DNA of 7,126 nt from Bordetella parapertussis (lineage in GTDB: Bacteria; Pseudomonadota; Gammaproteobacteria; Burkholderiales; SG8-39): NCBI GenBank assembly GCA_945906975.1, contig CAMDRY010000161.1, positions 1-7,126 on the forward strand, read 5' to 3'. Under the pieces are notes generated by a model that was not told where the DNA came from, did no database searches, and saw nothing but the letters and a program-made list of their open reading frames with translations. A program made the position numbers and the translations under genes. Numbering within the stretch: the stretch's first letter is position 1; every line of letters begins with the position of its first letter. Shown piece after piece: positions 5,991 to 7,126 of this stretch.

Positions 5991-6479
5991 TTATTTTTTG
6001 ACTTTTTTAACCATTGCACTTTTGACAGTCCGATTGCTGGCCGGACTTTTCATTGACGACTTGGCCTTGATCAATGTCCCTGTTGCTGATTTCTTTACGG
6101 CCTTGGGTTTAGCTAAATCTATCGGGGCAGCTCTCTCTTTTGGCTTAACTTTAGAATTCACAGTTTTTTTAGGCAGACTCGGTTTTGCTCGACTGCTCTT
6201 GGCTGCCTTTTGCTTCTGCGCTTGGCTTGGCGACTTCTTTTTTGAAGTCCGGCTGGGCGCGGGTTTGATCACCTCACTATCTTTATTCGCCGCCTCCCTT
6301 CCCAGTTTCTTAGCCGCCTTCAATTCCCTTTTTAAATGTTTTGCGGCCTTTTTTTAGGCACGTTTTGCTTCTTTTTCGGCCCTCTTTTTCTCGCGCTTTA
6401 CTTTCTTTGCGGCTTTCTCGTCTTCCGTACTGGATTTTTTCTCGATCTTTCCTGACTGTTCTTTTAGTGTCTTTTCCAT
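5991..6479 (-). pseudogene. Lys-rich histone-H1-like gene interrupted by an in-frame TAA
   Basis: ATG 6479-6477 is preceded by GGAG five bases away and opens 41 codons (MEKTLKEQSGKIEKKSSTED..., then KKVKREKKRAEKEAKRA). Codon 42 is TAA (6356-6354). The same frame then continues with the same style for 120 codons (KKAAKHLKRELKAAKKLGRE...) to TAA 5993-5991. The first part is a charged, coiled-coil-like helix; the second is a Lys/Ala/Ser/Pro-rich tail (29 Lys in its last 110 residues) with PKK, KPK and AKP motifs. Neither part contains Phe, Trp, Tyr or Cys. This is the look of H1-like or AlgP-like DNA-binding tails of bacteria that act on the nucleoid. The likely cause is one substitution making TAA from AAA, CAA or GAA. 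The ORF beginning at TTG 6323 alone has no well-placed ribosome site. Function is inferred from composition only. Confidence 0.55.
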
Positions 6480-6493
6480 GTCAACTCCGATCA

Positions 6494-6507
6494 ATATTCT
6501 TGAATAT
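6494..6507. promoter_or_regulatory. ATATTC-TT-GAATAT inverted repeat before the H1-like gene
   Basis: Two perfect 6-base arms separated by TT lie directly upstream of the ribosome binding site of the Lys-rich gene (ATG 6479). Such a short-spaced palindrome fits an operator better than an RNA hairpin, because the loop would be only two bases. Confidence 0.35.
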
Positions 6508-6526
6508 GCAAGCTTCGGTGAACCTC

Positions 6527-6574
6527 ATTAGGACTTGCCCTCTTTAGGACCTGCCATCTTTAAGACTTGTCCTC
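6527..6574. repeat. Three 16-bp tandem repeats
   Basis: The units are ATTAGGACTTGCCCTC (6527-6542), TTTAGGACCTGCCATC (6543-6558) and TTTAAGACTTGTCCTC (6559-6574). Each holds a loosely symmetric GGAC-NN-GTCC-like core. They lie in the probable leader of the Lys-rich gene. Directly after them comes the palindrome CTTAC-TAA-GTAAG (6574-6586), and then GGGCCC. Confidence 0.65.
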
Positions 6575-6615
6575 TTACTAAGTAAGGTAAGGGCCCTGAT
6601 ATCCACCATACTAAG

Positions 6616-6654
6616 ATGTGAAGTTAATGTGAACTAATGTTAAGTTCATGTGAA
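6616..6654. promoter_or_regulatory. Four helically phased ATGTGAA heptamers
   Basis: ATGTGAA occurs at 6616-6622, 6627-6633 and 6648-6654, with ATGTTAA at 6637-6643; the steps are 11, 10 and 11 bp. On the strand of the Lys-rich gene they read TTCACAT. Direct heptamers once per helical turn are the arrangement known for OmpR/PhoB-type response regulators. They lie about 140-175 bases upstream of ATG 6479. The regulator is not identified. Confidence 0.5.
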
Positions 6655-7072
6655 TTTTTTATAACAATACTCTAAAAATAGTACTGCAGGTATTTGTTAC
6701 AAAGATAAATATATAAAACTTTATCGTGTAGTGCGCATCCCATAGGGTCAAAAAATAGCAAGCTCCTGAAAATGCGATAGTTTTGGGCTGCGCGCGGTCG
6801 AATGCCGCCGCCAGGCCCTTGGGTGAAGTCCGCAGGAACCCACGCCAAGCCCCGTGAACACAGGGTGGAACACATGGTAGTAGACAAAAAATATCAAGCA
6901 CAGAATGGCTTGGTATTTTAAGGCGGTGAAGTGAGCGCCCGCGCATACACAATTGGACTGTTAGGGCTGGCGCGGCCGTTGTGCGTGTGTGTGTGGGGGG
7001 GCCTGAAGCAGCCATTGGCCACCCACAGGCTCGAAGGTGCCATGCCGGTCGCGAGGATTTTCCCCAGGCCAA
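6655..7072. other. Unassigned tract without a defensible gene
   Basis: The first 75 bases (to about 6730) are very AT-rich. The rest is mixed and includes a GTGTGTGTGTGGGGGGG simple-sequence run near 6983-7001. A 147-codon minus-strand frame (6659-7102) spans it, but it begins inside the heptamer repeat, is rich in Cys, His and Arg and ends in a low-complexity AT-rich tail, so I do not call it a gene. No RNA gene or insertion-sequence ends are visible. Confidence 0.5.
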
Positions 7073-7107
7073 AAGTGATAAGTGACAAGTGACGAGTGAC
7101 AAGTAAC
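7073..7107. repeat. Tandem heptamer repeat AAGTGAC
   Basis: Five consecutive 7-bp units: AAGTGAT, AAGTGAC, AAGTGAC, GAGTGAC, AAGTAAC. On the other strand the core is CACTTGT, close to the CACTTGA units at 5050-5083. It lies near the window end with no gene beside it. Confidence 0.75.
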
Positions 7108-7126
7108 TTTTATCCGGATAGAAATT

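Noticed and set aside
5950..6357. Plus-strand 135-codon frame rich in Leu and Phe that looks like a membrane protein.
   Set aside because: It is the antisense of the Lys-rich gene: AAG and AAA codons read as CTT and TTT on the other strand. It has no ribosome site.
6343..6362. Programmed frameshift at the A7 run in the Lys-rich gene.
   Set aside because: The stop codon comes before the run and both halves are already in the same frame, so a shift would break rather than restore the product.
6659..7102. Minus-strand 147-codon frame as a gene.
   Set aside because: It starts in the heptamer repeat, has unusual Cys/His/Arg content, crosses an abrupt composition change and has no recognisable domain.

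Overview
The window looks like chromosomal DNA of a GC-rich proteobacterium, most likely a betaproteobacterium. The grounds are the GC-rich codon use of the main genes, the close match of the C-terminal 3-hydroxyacyl-CoA dehydrogenase and glutaryl-CoA dehydrogenase to remembered betaproteobacterial forms, and a CCA-encoding tRNA-Val(CAC) of proteobacterial type. This placement is inference from remembered family features; no search was run.

Region 1 (1-1903, + strand) holds the end of a 3-hydroxyacyl-CoA dehydrogenase, cut by the window edge, followed after 58 bases by a complete glutaryl-CoA dehydrogenase. Together they fit the lower glutaryl-CoA route: glutaryl-CoA is oxidatively decarboxylated to crotonyl-CoA, and after hydration the 3-hydroxyacyl-CoA is oxidised, feeding acetyl-CoA. 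Region 2 (1904-2499) holds a MITE-like block (two tandem 72-bp units, a partial third and an inverted half copy), a possible 61-aa protein gene, and a hairpin between convergent genes.

Region 3 (2500-4661, - strand) is a two-gene operon. A class I glutamine amidotransferase of the gamma-glutamyl-GABA hydrolase (peptidase C26) type overlaps, through ATGA, an aldehyde dehydrogenase. The aldehyde dehydrogenase keeps its catalytic Cys and Glu but has Ser in place of the usual oxyanion Asn. The pair suggests catabolism of a gamma-glutamylated amine or amino aldehyde. Region 4 (4662-5341) holds a candidate regulatory gap with twin GCAT(T/A)ATGC sites, tRNA-Val(CAC), a heptamer repeat patch and tRNA-Ser(TGA).

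Region 5 (5342-7126) differs in character: it is much more AT-rich in parts and has few convincing genes. It contains a 92-aa unknown protein, a probable relic of a MerR-type regulator, and a Lys/Ala/Ser/Pro-rich histone-H1-like gene interrupted by one in-frame TAA. That gene has a highly structured upstream region (palindromes, 3 x 16-bp tandem repeats, and four ATGTGAA-type heptamers spaced 10-11 bp). The last ~450 bases have no gene I can defend and end in another heptamer repeat patch. This side of tRNA-Ser may be acquired or decaying DNA. The clearest oddities are the stop-interrupted H1-like gene with its phased repeat array, the altered active site of the aldehyde dehydrogenase, and the repeat elements. 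I did not find a complete novel system.
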